Below are positions 25,669 to 37,796 of a DNA stretch of 64,000 nucleotides, in pieces. The notes under the pieces were generated by a model, which was given only the letters and a program-made list of their open reading frames with translations, had not been told where the DNA came from and did not search any database. The first letter of the stretch is position 1. The number at the start of each line of letters is the position of its first letter. The stretch comes from an uncultured Eubacteriales bacterium. Its GTDB lineage: Bacteria > Bacillota > Clostridia > Oscillospirales > Oscillospiraceae. Made by a program: the position numbers and the translations under genes. Location of the stretch: the NCBI GenBank assembly GCA_900319465.1, contig ONOL01000004.1, forward strand, positions 20,233 through 84,232, given 5' to 3'.

Positions 25669-27927
25669 TCAGGCGCGCAGGTTCCAGATGTCCCTGTTGT
25701 ACTCGAGGATCGTGCGGTCGGAGGAGAAGAATCCGGCCTTGGCGATGTTGACGAGCATCTTCTTTTCCCAGGCGTTCTCGTCGAGCATATCCGTGAGCAG
25801 CCTCGCCTTGGTGGCGCAGTAGTCCTTGAAGTCGGGGAAGGTCATGAAGTAGTCCTTGCCGACGAGCTCCGCCTGCAGGCGCTTGAGCGCGGCCTCGTTG
25901 CCGCGGGCGACCATCTCGCTGCCGGCCAGGAAATCGACGGCGGCGCGCAGGTCCTCGTCGGCCTGGATGTAAGCGGAGGGATTGTAGTCGCCTCTGGCGT
26001 AACGCTCGATGACCGTCTCGGAGCTCTCGCCGAAGGTGTAGATGTTGTCCTCGCCGACGAGCTCCGCGATCTCGACGTTGGCGCCGTCCATGGTGCCCAG
26101 CGTCACAGCGCCGTTGAGCATGAACTTCATGTTGCCGGTGCCGCTGGCTTCCTTGGAGGCCAGGGAGATCTGCTCGGAGATGTCGCAGGAGGGGATGAGC
26201 TTCTCAGCCGCGGTAACGTTGTAGTTCTCGATCATGATGACGCGCAGGTAGGGGCGCACGTCGGGATCGGACTCGATGACGGCGGAGATCGTCAGGATCG
26301 CCTGGATGATGTCCTTGGCGATGGTGTAGGCAGGGGCGGCCTTCGCGCCGAAGATGACCGTAACGGGACGCTCGGGCTTCTTGCCGGCCTTGATTGCAAG
26401 GTAAGTATGGATGGCCCACAGGAGGTTGAGCTGCTGGCGCTTGTACTCGTGCAGACGCTTGGACTGGACGTCGAAAACGGAGTCCGGGTCGATCTGCGTG
26501 CCCTGGTGGGCGTACAGCCATTCCGCAAAGCGGACCTTGTTCGCCTTCTTGACCTCGGCGAGCGTCTTGAGGAAGCTCTCATCGGAGGACAGGGCAAGCA
26601 GCTTTTCGAGCTCGTCGGCGTTCTTGATCCACGCGTCGCCGATCTTGTCGGTGATCAGCGAGGCCAGCGCCTGGTTGGCGGAGACCAGCCAGCGGCGGAA
26701 GGTGATGCCGTTGGTCTTGTTGTTGAACTTCTCGGGGTAGATGGCGTAGAAGGGCTTGAGCTCGGAGTTCTTCAGGATCTCGGTGTGCAGCGCGGCGACG
26801 CCGTTGGTGGAGTGGCTGAAGTGGATGTCGATATTGGCCATGTGCACGCAGTCGCTGCCGTCGATGATCTGGACGAAGGGATCGTCGTAGACCTTGCGGA
26901 TGCGGGCGTCAAGCTCTTCTATGATGGGAACGAGCTGGGGCACCGCCTTGAGCAGATAGCTCTTCGGCCACTTCTCAAGCGCCTCGGCAAGGATCGTGTG
27001 GTTGGTGTAGCCGCAGACGGCGGTCACGATCCCGATGGCCTCGTCCGTCCCGATGCCGCGCTGGGCAAGCAGGCGGATCAGTTCGGGGATGACCATGGTC
27101 GGATGCGTGTCGTTGATCTGGATCGCCGCATAATCGGCCATATCGTGCAGGTTGCTCCCGCGGGCGACGACCTCGTCCAGAATGAGCTGGGCGGCGTTGC
27201 TCACCATGAAGTACTCCTGATACACGCGCAGGATCCTGCCGGCTTCGTCGCTGTCGTCCGGATACAGGAACAGGGTCAGGTTCTTGGCGATGTCGGACTT
27301 GTCGAAACGGATCTGGTCGCGGATCACGCGCTCGTCGATGGTGTCCACGTCAAACAGGCGCAGGCGGCCGCATTTTCCGTTGTAACCCGTGACGTCGATC
27401 TCATACATCACGGAGGGCAACTCAAAGCCGCCGAAGGGTACCTTGTAGGAAGTGCCGGTTCTGTGCATCCAGCTCTCATGTCCCCAGGTCAGCCAGCGGT
27501 CGGGCGTCTCATACTGACGGCCGTTGACGAAGCTCTGGCGGAACAGGCCGCAGTGGTAGGCAAGGCCGATGCCGTCCGCGGGCAGGCCGAGCGTGGCGCA
27601 GCTGTCGATGAAGCAGGCGGCAAGTCTTCCCAGACCGCCGTTGCCGAGGGAGGGCTCCGCCTCGAACTCCTCAAGGGTCGTGAGGGAGCGGCCCGCAGCT
27701 TCCAGCTCGGAACGCACTTCGTCGTAAAGGCCGAGGTTGATCAGGTTGTTGCCGAGGAGTTTTCCGATCAGGAATTCGGCAGAAATGTAGTACAGCTTCT
27801 TCTTTCCCTCATTGTAGCCGCGCTCTTTGGCCGCGTCGGACACGAGCGTGAGCAATGCGTTGAACAATTCAAGATCCGTTGCGTCTCTGAGAGGTTTGTC
27901 AAGATAATCAGCAAGTTTTCTGCTCAT
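25669..27927 (-). CDS. glgP: glycogen/starch/alpha-glucan phosphorylase
   Basis: 752 residues. GT35 enzyme that releases glucose 1-phosphate from alpha-1,4-glucans using PLP. The PLP lysine motif [15 protein letters not shown] is intact (Lys near residue 595), as are [16 protein letters not shown] and INDTHPTM. The N-terminus is shorter than in animal enzymes and lacks the AMP/phosphorylation region, as is normal in bacteria. GGAG lies upstream of the ATG; a TATAAT box is present at 27988-27983 without a clear -35. The gene stands alone, divergent from an AraC regulator that might control it. Confidence 0.96.
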   Translation of the reverse strand: MSRKLADYLDKPLRDATDLELFNALLTLVSDAAKERGYNEGKKKLYYISAEFLIGKLLGNNLINLGLYDEVRSELEAAGRSLTTLEEFEAEPSLGNGGLGRLAACFIDSCATLGLPADGIGLAYHCGLFRQSFVNGRQYETPDRWLTWGHESWMHRTGTSYKVPFGGFELPSVMYEIDVTGYNGKCGRLRLFDVDTIDERVIRDQIRFDKSDIAKNLTLFLYPDDSDEAGRILRVYQEYFMVSNAAQLILDEVVARGSNLHDMADYAAIQINDTHPTMVIPELIRLLAQRGIGTDEAIGIVTAVCGYTNHTILAEALEKWPKSYLLKAVPQLVPIIEELDARIRKVYDDPFVQIIDGSDCVHMANIDIHFSHSTNGVAALHTEILKNSELKPFYAIYPEKFNNKTNGITFRRWLVSANQALASLITDKIGDAWIKNADELEKLLALSSDESFLKTLAEVKKANKVRFAEWLYAHQGTQIDPDSVFDVQSKRLHEYKRQQLNLLWAIHTYLAIKAGKKPERPVTVIFGAKAAPAYTIAKDIIQAILTISAVIESDPDVRPYLRVIMIENYNVTAAEKLIPSCDISEQISLASKEASGTGNMKFMLNGAVTLGTMDGANVEIAELVGEDNIYTFGESSETVIERYARGDYNPSAYIQADEDLRAAVDFLAGSEMVARGNEAALKRLQAELVGKDYFMTFPDFKDYCATKARLLTDMLDENAWEKKMLVNIAKAGFFSSDRTILEYNRDIWNLRA

Positions 27928-28010
27928 GATGGTCTCTCCTTCATAAATAAAGAATCCGTTTGTCTCCGATCCTTCTGCGTGTATTATACTCGCAGGCTTT
28001 GAAATTTTTC

Positions 28011-28040
28011 TTGCATTTTCCCTGCATTGAATAATATAAT
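28011..28040 (+). promoter_or_regulatory. promoter of the AraC-family gene
   Basis: TTGCAT (28011-28016), 18-nt spacer, perfect TATAAT (28035-28040), 54 bp before the start. It lies in the divergent glgP-araC gap. Confidence 0.5.
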
Positions 28041-28093
28041 AATGACATAATCATAGCAAAGTGTGATTTTTTGGAAAAGGAAGTGCCCGCGCC

Positions 28094-28969
28094 ATGGAAC
28101 TGATCGATTACGCGCAGTATAAAGAACCCCAGCTCCACGAGCAGCCGGGCTTCGCCTACAACACCTATTTGTGTACGATCCCGCTGGATTTCCCGCGCGT
28201 CGCGCTGCACTGGCACGAGCAGATGGAGCTGATCTACATCAAAAAAGGCAGGGGTACGGTCTCCGTCGACCTCAAGCCTTTTCCGGTTTACGCGGGCTGC
28301 ATCATGCCCGTCCTGCCGGGGCAGCTGCACGCGATCGAGGGGGAGGCCGGTGAGACGATGGAATATGAAAACATCATTTTCTCGCTGTCGATCCTGGAGG
28401 GAAAGGACGATCACGACTGGTGCCGGCTGCACGTGACCGACGCGCTGCGCAGCGGCCAGCTCCAGTTCCCCCGGCCTCTGGCGCCCGGCACGGCCATCCA
28501 CACGGCGGCCGCGGCCGCGCTGGACGCCGCCGACAATGCCTGCCGCGAGAAGGAGGACGGATATTCCCTGCTGGTAAAGAGCAGCCTGCTGCTGTTCCTG
28601 CACGCGCTGTACGCAAACCGCAGCTTTGAGGCGGCGGAGCCAGAGCTGCGGGATACCGTAAAGCTCAAAACGCTGCTGACCTATGTAAAGGAGCATTACG
28701 GCGAGAAGCAGACGGTCGCAGACGCCGCCAGACTGGTCGGATACAGCGAAGCCCACTTCATGCGCCTGTTCCATCAGGAGACCGGCCAGACCTTCGTCGC
28801 CTTCCTGAACGAGTACCGGCTCACGGCAGCCGCTTATTTCCTGCGCGAGAGCTCCAAGCCCATCGGGGAGATCGCCGCGCACTGCGGCTTCGACAATTTC
28901 TCGTATTTCATCCGGCTCTTCCGTCGCCGCTTCGGCGTCCCGCCGAGGGAGTACCGACACGGAAGCTGA
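28094..28969 (+). CDS. AraC family transcriptional regulator with cupin sensor domain
   Basis: 291 residues. The N-terminal cupin half (about 30-150, with LHWHEQMELIYIKKGRG) would bind a small ligand, commonly a sugar. The C-terminal half has two helix-turn-helix units, YSEAHFMRLFHQETG and CGFDNFSYFIRLFRRRFG, ending in the family PPREYR. It is divergent from glgP, which makes glgP or another carbohydrate gene a plausible target. Regulator ligand is not evident. Confidence 0.92.
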   Translation: MELIDYAQYKEPQLHEQPGFAYNTYLCTIPLDFPRVALHWHEQMELIYIKKGRGTVSVDLKPFPVYAGCIMPVLPGQLHAIEGEAGETMEYENIIFSLSILEGKDDHDWCRLHVTDALRSGQLQFPRPLAPGTAIHTAAAAALDAADNACREKEDGYSLLVKSSLLLFLHALYANRSFEAAEPELRDTVKLKTLLTYVKEHYGEKQTVADAARLVGYSEAHFMRLFHQETGQTFVAFLNEYRLTAAAYFLRESSKPIGEIAAHCGFDNFSYFIRLFRRRFGVPPREYRHGS

Positions 28970-28983
28970 GGATAAGCCCCGCG

Positions 28984-29049
28984 CCGATCGGAAACGGAAC
29001 CGGGCCGGCTTTGGCCCTGCCCGGCTCCGGATCGACGCGGATCGCTTTT
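28984..29049 (+). terminator. imperfect terminator after the AraC gene
   Basis: CCGGGC pairs with GCCCGG, extended by GGA/TCC and CGATC/GATCG with bulges, followed a few bases later by CGCTTTTT. The gap between araC and pyrC (28970-29370) otherwise holds the pyr promoter and leader. Confidence 0.35.
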
Positions 29050-29093
29050 TCTCCCGCTTTATTTCACAGTTTTGAAGCGTATCGCCGGTGTCC

Positions 29094-29161
29094 AAGCCGC
29101 GCCTGTGCCGCGCCCGGTTTTTCTGTGCATTTCGCCGATTGACAAAGCCGCGCCTGTGCCG
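29094..29161 (+). repeat. 17-bp direct repeat at the pyr promoter
   Basis: AAGCCGCGCCTGTGCCG occurs at 29094-29110 and again at 29145-29161, where it forms almost the whole spacer of the pyr promoter. The period is 51 bp. Confidence 0.7.
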
Positions 29162-29168
29162 TTATAAT
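29139..29168 (+). promoter_or_regulatory. sigma-A promoter of the pyr operon
   Basis: Consensus TTGACA (29139-29144), 18-nt spacer and consensus TATAAT (29163-29168): the best promoter in the window. It predicts transcription from about 29175 into the pyr leader. Confidence 0.9.
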
Positions 29169-29174
29169 TGGGAC

Positions 29175-29272
29175 AACTTTAAGACGACCCAGAGAGATCG
29201 GCAAGAACAAGGAAGGCGCGGCGTGTCTTTCTCTATCCTTATCCTTGCCGGATCGGCAAGGATTTTCTGTTT
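29175..29272 (+). promoter_or_regulatory. PyrR-type attenuator leader of the pyr operon
   Basis: The leader contains a PyrR binding-loop motif, CGACCCAGAGAGATCG (29184-29199, loop CCAGAGAG). Further on, ATCCTTGCCG (29241-29250) and CGGCAAGGAT (29254-29263) form a 10-bp terminator followed by TTTTCTGTTTT. GATCGGCAAG and AAGGA of the 5' part can instead pair with TCCTT and CTTGCC of the terminator's 5' arm, giving the antiterminator. In known systems UMP/UTP-bound PyrR stabilises the binding loop, so termination occurs. pyrR itself is not in this window. Confidence 0.85.
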
Positions 29273-29370
29273 TGTATGCTCCGTTTTTCGTCAGCAGCGG
29301 AGCCGCGCGCCGGCTTTCCCGCAGGGCGCGCCGCTTCTTGCAGGAGATCTCTTTTTCGGAGGATGTGCGA

Positions 29371-30573
29371 ATGCTCATGTTCGACAAGGCCAAAAGTATC
29401 GGCGCGACGGGAGCCGTGCCCTTCCTCTGGGATGATTCTGCGGCCTTTGACGGCCTGAACACAAGTAAATATGCCCTTTTACCCGGTTTTTGCGACGTGC
29501 ATGTGCATTTTCGCGAGCCGGGTTTTTCTTATAAGGAGACGATCGCGAGCGGCTGCCGCGCCGCGGCGCGCGGAGGCTATACCGCTGTGTGCACAATGCC
29601 GAACCTCGACCCCGTGCCGGACAGCGTCGGGCATCTGCGCGAGCAGACCGCGATCATCGCGCGCGACGCGCGCATCGCGGTCTGCCCCTACGCCGCCATC
29701 ACCGTCGGCGAGGCGGGAAGCGAGCTTGCCGATCTGGAAGCTTTGGCGCCTTTCGTTGTCGCCTTTTCCGACGACGGGCACGGCGTACAGGACGAGGGGC
29801 TGATGCGCGAGGCGATGCAGCGCGCCAAGGCGCTCGGCAAGCTCATCGCCGCCCACTGCGAGGACAACAGCCTCCTGCGCGGCGGCTATCTCCACGACGG
29901 CGCCTACGCCAAGGCGCACGGGCACCGGGGCATCTGCCCGAAAAGCGAGTGGGGCCAGATCGCGCGGGATCTCGAGCTCGCCGCCGCGACGGGCTGCGCC
30001 TACCACGTCTGCCACATCTCCGCCAGAGAGAGCGTCCATATCATCCGCGAGGCCAAAAAGAGCGGCGTGGACGTGAGCTGCGAGACCGCGCCGCACTATC
30101 TCCTGCTTGACGAGAGCGACCTGCGCGAGGACGGGCGCTTCAAGATGAACCCGCCGCTGCGCGCGCGGGAGGACCGCGAGGCGCTGCTGGAGGGGCTTTC
30201 GGACGGGACGATCGACATGATCGCCACCGACCACGCGCCCCACAGCGCCGAGGAGAAAGCCCGCGGCCTTGAAAAGAGCGCCTTCGGCGTCGTCGGGCTC
30301 GAGACCGCGTTTCCCCTGCTCTATACAAACCTTGTCAAGCGCGGCGTACTGCCGCTCGAAGCGCTCGTCGCGCTGCTCGATGCAAAGCCCCGCGAGCGCT
30401 TCCGCATCCCGCGTGAAAACGATTTCTCGATCTGGGATCTGAACGAAGCATACCGCATCGATCCGAACGAGTTCCTCTCCAAAGGAAAAGCGAGCCCCTT
30501 CGCCGGGCAGACCGTGTCCGGCCGCTGCAAACTGACTGTGTATCACGGAAACGTCGTCTATTCGGAGGCATAA
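29371..30573 (+). CDS. pyrC: dihydroorotase
   Basis: 400 residues from ATG 29371, chosen for CGGAGG 8 nt upstream; the frame is open to 29245, which lies inside the attenuator. The enzyme cyclises carbamoyl aspartate to dihydroorotate with a binuclear zinc site: CDVHVHFREPG (H44, H46), ETAPHYLLL and the terminal Asp of ATDHAPHS. This is the bacterial class I type. It is the first gene of the pyr operon; its 3' end carries the GGAGG site for carB. Confidence 0.95.
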   Translation: MLMFDKAKSIGATGAVPFLWDDSAAFDGLNTSKYALLPGFCDVHVHFREPGFSYKETIASGCRAAARGGYTAVCTMPNLDPVPDSVGHLREQTAIIARDARIAVCPYAAITVGEAGSELADLEALAPFVVAFSDDGHGVQDEGLMREAMQRAKALGKLIAAHCEDNSLLRGGYLHDGAYAKAHGHRGICPKSEWGQIARDLELAAATGCAYHVCHISARESVHIIREAKKSGVDVSCETAPHYLLLDESDLREDGRFKMNPPLRAREDREALLEGLSDGTIDMIATDHAPHSAEEKARGLEKSAFGVVGLETAFPLLYTNLVKRGVLPLEALVALLDAKPRERFRIPRENDFSIWDLNEAYRIDPNEFLSKGKASPFAGQTVSGRCKLTVYHGNVVYSEA

Positions 30574-30576
30574 GAA

Positions 30577-33500
30577 ATGGCAAAACGCACGGATATCAAA
30601 AAGGTACTCATTATCGGCTCCGGCCCCATCGTCATCGGCCAGGCCGCGGAATTCGACTACGCAGGCACGCAGGCCTGCCTCGCCCTGAAGGAAGAGGGCT
30701 ATGAGGTCGTGCTGGCAAACTCCAACCCCGCCACCATCATGACCGACACCGCCATCGCCGACAAGGTGTATATGGAGCCGCTGACGCTTGACTATATCGC
30801 AAAGATCCTCCGCTACGAGCGGCCGGACGCGATCGTGCCCGGCATCGGCGGGCAGACCGGTCTGAACCTCGTCATGCAGCTTGAGCGCAAGGGCATCCTG
30901 CGCGAGTGCGGAACAAAGCTGCTCGGCACGAGCAGCGAGAGCATTGAGAAGGCCGAGGACCGCGAGCTGTTCAAGGAGATGTGCCAGTCCATCGGCGAGC
31001 CGGTCATCCCCTCCGAGATCACCTACGACCTGGAGCAGGCCAAGGCCGCCGCGCAGCATATCGGCTACCCCGTGGTGCTGCGCCCCGCCTTTACCCTCGG
31101 CGGCACCGGCGGCGGCTTTGCCAACAATGAGGATGAGCTTGTCGAGATCGGCACCAACGCCTTCCGCCTCTCCCCCGTCCATCAGGTCCTGGTCGAGAAG
31201 AGCGTCAAGGGCTACAAGGAGATCGAGTTCGAGGTCATGCGCGACTCCAACGACACCGCCATCACCATCTGCGGCATGGAGAACGTGGACCCCGTCGGCG
31301 TGCACACCGGCGACTCGATCGTGGTCGCCCCCATCCTCTCGCTGAGCGAGAAGGATAAAAAAAGGCTCAACGACAGCGCGATCCGGATCATCCGGGAGCT
31401 GAAGATCGAGGGCGGCTGCAACGTGCAGTTCGCGCTGCACCCGACGACGGGCGAATACTATCTGATCGAGGTCAACCCCCGCGTCTCCCGCTCCTCCGCG
31501 CTCGCCTCCAAGGCCAGCGGCTACCCCATCGCCCGCGTGACCGCGAAGATCGCGATGGGCATGGCGCTCGAGGAGATCCCCGTGGCCGGCGGCACCGCCG
31601 CCATCGAGCCGAGCCTCGATTATATCGTGGCGAAGTTCCCCCGCTTCCCCTTCGACAAGTTCCCCGCCGCGCCCAACACCCTCGGCACCCAGATGAAGGC
31701 CACAGGCGAAGTCATGGGCATCGGCTCCACGCTGGAGGAGTGCTTCCTCAAATCCGTGCGTTCGCTGGAGACCGGCGTCTGCCACTTCTACAACCCGAAG
31801 TTCGACCCCATGACGGACGAGGCGCTCTGCGCCTACCTCTCCGAGTTCCGGGACGACAACATCTACGCGGTCATGGAGCTGCTGCGCCGCGGCGCGTCCG
31901 TTGAGAAGCTCCACGAGATCACGATGATCACGGAGCTGTTCCTGGAATCGCTGCAGAAGATCGTCGCGATGGAGGCGCAGCTCAAGGAAAGGGTCAACGA
32001 CGTGCAGACCCTGCGCGAGGCCAAGAAAATGGGCTTTTCCGACAAATATATCTCGAGTCTCTGGAATCTCAGCGAGGTGGAGCTCTACGAGAAGCGCAGA
32101 CGGCTCGGCATCCTGCCGGTCTTCCGCATGGTCGACACCCTGCACACCGGCAAGTACATCGCCTATCTCTACTCCTCCTACTCCGGGCGCAACGACTCGC
32201 GTCTGACGGACAGGAAGAAGATCATCGTCCTTGGCGCAGGGCCGATCCGCATCGGGCAGGGCGTGGAGTTCGACTACTCCACCGTCCACGCCGTGCAGAC
32301 CATCAAGCGCGCGGGCTTTGAAGCCATCATTATCAACAACAACCCCGAGACCGTCTCCACCGACTACACCACCGGCGACAAGCTTTACTTTGAGCCGCTG
32401 ACCGTGGAAGACGTGATGGAGATTATCAACTATGAGAAGCCCGCGGGCGTGATCGCCTCCCTCGGCGGGCAGACCGCCATCAACCTCGCCCAGCCGCTGA
32501 TGGACCGGGGCGTGAAGATCATCGGCACCGACTGCGCCGCCATCGAACGCGCCGAGAACCGCGACAGCTTTGAAAAGATCCTGCTGGAGCTGGGCATCCC
32601 CCAGCCGAAGGGCGCCGCCGTCACCAACATTGAGGACGGGGTGCGCGCCGCAGCGGAAATCGGCTATCCCGTGCTCGTGCGCCCGAGCTTCGTGCTCGGC
32701 GGGCGCGCGATGGAGATCGTCGCCAACGAGGAGATGCTGCGCCACTACCTCAAGACCGCCGTGGAGATCGACGCGGACAAGCCCGTTCTTGTCGACAAGT
32801 ACATCCAGGGCAAGGAGGTCGAGGTCGACGCGATCTGTGACGGGCGTGACGTGTTCGTGCCCGGCATCATGGAGCTCGTCGAGCGTACCGGCGTCCACTC
32901 CGGCGACTCGATCAGCGTCTATCCCGCCTTCTCCATTTCCAACAAGGTCAAGGGCATTATTCTCCAGTACGCCAAAAAGCTCGGTCTCGGCATCGGTATC
33001 GTGGGCCTCTACAATATCCAGTTCATCGTGGACCGGGAGGAGAACGTCTACATCATCGAAGTCAATCCCCGCTCCTCGCGCACCGTGCCCTTCCTCTCCA
33101 AGGCCACCGGCTATTCCCTCGCCGACATCGCCACCGAGGTCATCCTCGGCAAGAGTCTCAAGGAGCAGGGGATTTTCGACCTCTATCCGGAGGAAAAAAA
33201 GCGCTACTACGTCAAGGTCCCGGTCTTTTCCTGGAGCAAGATCAAGGGTTTGGACGCCTACCTGAGCCCGGAGATGAAGTCCACGGGCGAGGCCATCGGC
33301 TACGACGACAAGCTCTCCCGCGCCATGTATAAGGCCCTGCAGGCCTCCGGCATGAAGCTGCAGAACTACGGCACCGTCTTCGTCACGGTCGCGCGGGAGG
33401 ACCGGGAGGAGGCGCTCCCGCTCGTGCGCCGCTTCTACGACATGGGCTTCAACATCGAGGCCACGCCCGGCACCGCCTCCTTCCTCAAGGAGCACGGCAT

Positions 33501-33746
33501 CCGCACCCGCGTGCGCCGCAAGATCAGCGAGGGCAGCGAGGAGATCCTCGAATCCATCCGCGCCGGCTACGTCAGTTACATCATCAACACCCGCGCCGTC
33601 CACAGCGGCAGGCACCTGGAGGACGGCGTGATTATCCGCCGCTGCGCCACCGAAAACAACGTCACCATCTTCACGTCCCTGGACACCGTGCGCGTCCTGC
33701 TGGACGTGCTGGAAGAGACCACCATCACCGTTTCCACCATCGACGC

Positions 33747-33750
<4 letters not shown>
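30577..33750 (+). CDS. carB: carbamoyl-phosphate synthase large subunit
   Basis: 1057 residues, normal length. Two ATP-grasp halves: the first (about 1-400) makes carboxyphosphate, the second (about 545-930) phosphorylates carbamate, with an oligomerisation region between and a C-terminal regulatory MGS-like domain. GSGPIVIGQAAEFDYAG and GAGPIRIGQGVEFDYS mark the two halves. The small glutaminase subunit carA, which normally precedes carB, is missing here: pyrC is only 3 bp upstream and pyrK overlaps the 3' end by 4 bp. Confidence 0.97.
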
Positions 33751-36070
<2,320 letters not shown>

Positions 36071-36074
<4 letters not shown>

Positions 36075-36712
36075 ACGCTGAAACCATCGCCAGGGATCTG
36101 CTGAAGATCCGGGCCGTGTTTTTCCGGCCGGACGAGCCCTTCACCTGGGCCAGCGGGATCAAAAGCCCGGTCTACTGCGACAACCGCCTGACCCTGACCG
36201 CACCGGAGGTACGAAACGACGTGGAAACGGGGCTTGCGGAGCTGGTAGAGGAATACTACCCCGACGCCGAAGTGCTCATGGGCACCTCGACCGCCGGCAT
36301 CGCCCACGCCGCCATCGTCGGACATTTGCTGAAGCTTCCGATGGGCTATGTGCGCTCCGGCGCGAAGGACCACGGGCGCAAAAACCAGATCGAGGGAAGG
36401 CTTCTCCCCGGCCAGAAGGTCGTGGTGGTGGAGGATCTGATCTCCACCGGCGGCAGCGTCATTGAAGTGGTGAACGTTCTCCGCGAGGCAGGCGCTGACG
36501 TGCTTGGTGTGGTGAGCATCTTCACTTACGGGATGCAAAAGGGGCTTGAGCGGCTCGCAGCCGCCGGCGTGGTGAACCGCAGCCTCTGCTCCTTTGACGT
36601 GATCGCGCGCGTGGCCGCTGAGGAGGATTACATCCGCCCGGACGACGTGGAGCGCCTGCTCCGCTTCCGCGACGATCCCTCCGACGAGAGCTGGATCGGG
36701 GCGAGAGCATGA
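36071..36712 (+). CDS. pyrE: orotate phosphoribosyltransferase
   Basis: 213 residues from ATG 36071 (AAAGGAG upstream; the frame opens at 36050). Joins orotate to PRPP to give OMP. The PRPP motif [14 protein letters not shown] and the loop [15 protein letters not shown] are intact. Its end overlaps pyrB by 4 bp. Confidence 0.96.
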
Positions 36713-37794
36713 GAAGCCTCATCAACATCCTGGATTTCTCCCCGGAGGAGCTGCAGCAGCTCATCGACGTCGCCAACGACATCATCGCCCATCCCGGCGA
36801 CTACCGCGAGCGCTGCCGCGGCAAGAAGCTCGCGACGCTGTTCTTTGAGCCCTCGACCCGCACCCGCCTCAGCTTCGAGGCCGCGATGTACGAGCTCGGC
36901 GGGAACGTGATCGGCTTTTCCGAGGCGCAGAGCTCCTCCGCCGCCAAGGGCGAGAGCGTGGCCGACACCGCGAAGGTCATCAGCTGCTACGCCGATATCA
37001 TCGCGATGCGCCATCCCCGCGACGGCGCGCCGCTCGTAGCCGCGATGAACGCCAGCATCCCCGTCATCAACGCGGGCGACGGCGGGCACAACCACCCGAC
37101 GCAGACCCTGGCCGACCTGCTCACCATTTACCGGGAAAAAGGGCGCTTCGACCGTCTGACGGTCGGGCTCTGCGGCGATCTCAAATACGGCCGCACGGTG
37201 CACTCGCTCATCTCCGCGCTCAGCCGCTACCCCGGCGTGCGCTTCGTGCTCATTTCGCCGGAGGAGCTGAAGCTGCCGAGCTATGTGAAGAAGGAAGTGC
37301 TCGCGGTCCACGGCATCCCCTACGAGCAGACCGAGGATCTTGAGGCGGCGATGCCCGCGCTCGACATCCTCTACATGACCCGCATCCAGCGGGAGCGCTT
37401 CCCCGATCCCACCGAGTACGAGCGCTTGAAGGACAGCTACATCCTCACGCCCGAGAAGCTCAAAGCCGCAAAGGAGGATCTGTGCATCCTCCACCCCCTG
37501 CCCCGGGTCAACGAGATCTCCGTGGCGGTGGACAAGGACCCCCGCGCCTGCTATTTCAAGCAGGTCTTAAACGGCAAATATATGCGCATGGCGCTGATCC
37601 TCAGGCTCCTCGAGGGCATGGAGGAGGCGCCCGCGCCCGAGGAAGAGATCGTTGCCGATCTCATCTGCGACAACCCCCGCTGCATCGTACAGACCGAGCA
37701 GGAGCTTCCGCAGGCCTTCCGCTGCACGAACCGAGAACGTAAAATCTTTCGCTGCGTCTACTGTGAGAGCAAGCGAATTTTGAAAGGAGAATGA
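36709..37794 (+). CDS. pyrB: aspartate carbamoyltransferase with fused PyrI-type zinc domain
   Basis: 361 residues, about 50 more than a plain catalytic chain. Residues 1-305 are a normal ATCase: [13 protein letters not shown] binds carbamoyl phosphate and [11 protein letters not shown] lies in the active site. The extra tail (about 313-361) holds CDNPRC (C320, C325) and CVYC (C349, C352), the layout of the zinc domain of the regulatory chain PyrI (CxxxxC...CxxC). The nucleotide-binding domain of PyrI is absent and no pyrI gene lies nearby. The tail may stabilise trimers; allostery is doubtful. Confidence 0.93.
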   Translation: MRSLINILDFSPEELQQLIDVANDIIAHPGDYRERCRGKKLATLFFEPSTRTRLSFEAAMYELGGNVIGFSEAQSSSAAKGESVADTAKVISCYADIIAMRHPRDGAPLVAAMNASIPVINAGDGGHNHPTQTLADLLTIYREKGRFDRLTVGLCGDLKYGRTVHSLISALSRYPGVRFVLISPEELKLPSYVKKEVLAVHGIPYEQTEDLEAAMPALDILYMTRIQRERFPDPTEYERLKDSYILTPEKLKAAKEDLCILHPLPRVNEISVAVDKDPRACYFKQVLNGKYMRMALILRLLEGMEEAPAPEEEIVADLICDNPRCIVQTEQELPQAFRCTNRERKIFRCVYCESKRILKGE

Positions 37795-37796
37795 TC

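Noticed and set aside
29479-33615. 1378-codon open frame antisense to pyrC and carB
   Set aside because: Same cause; composition is repetitive and mirrors the codons of carB. Similar long shadows over lon, glgP and guaB were also discarded.
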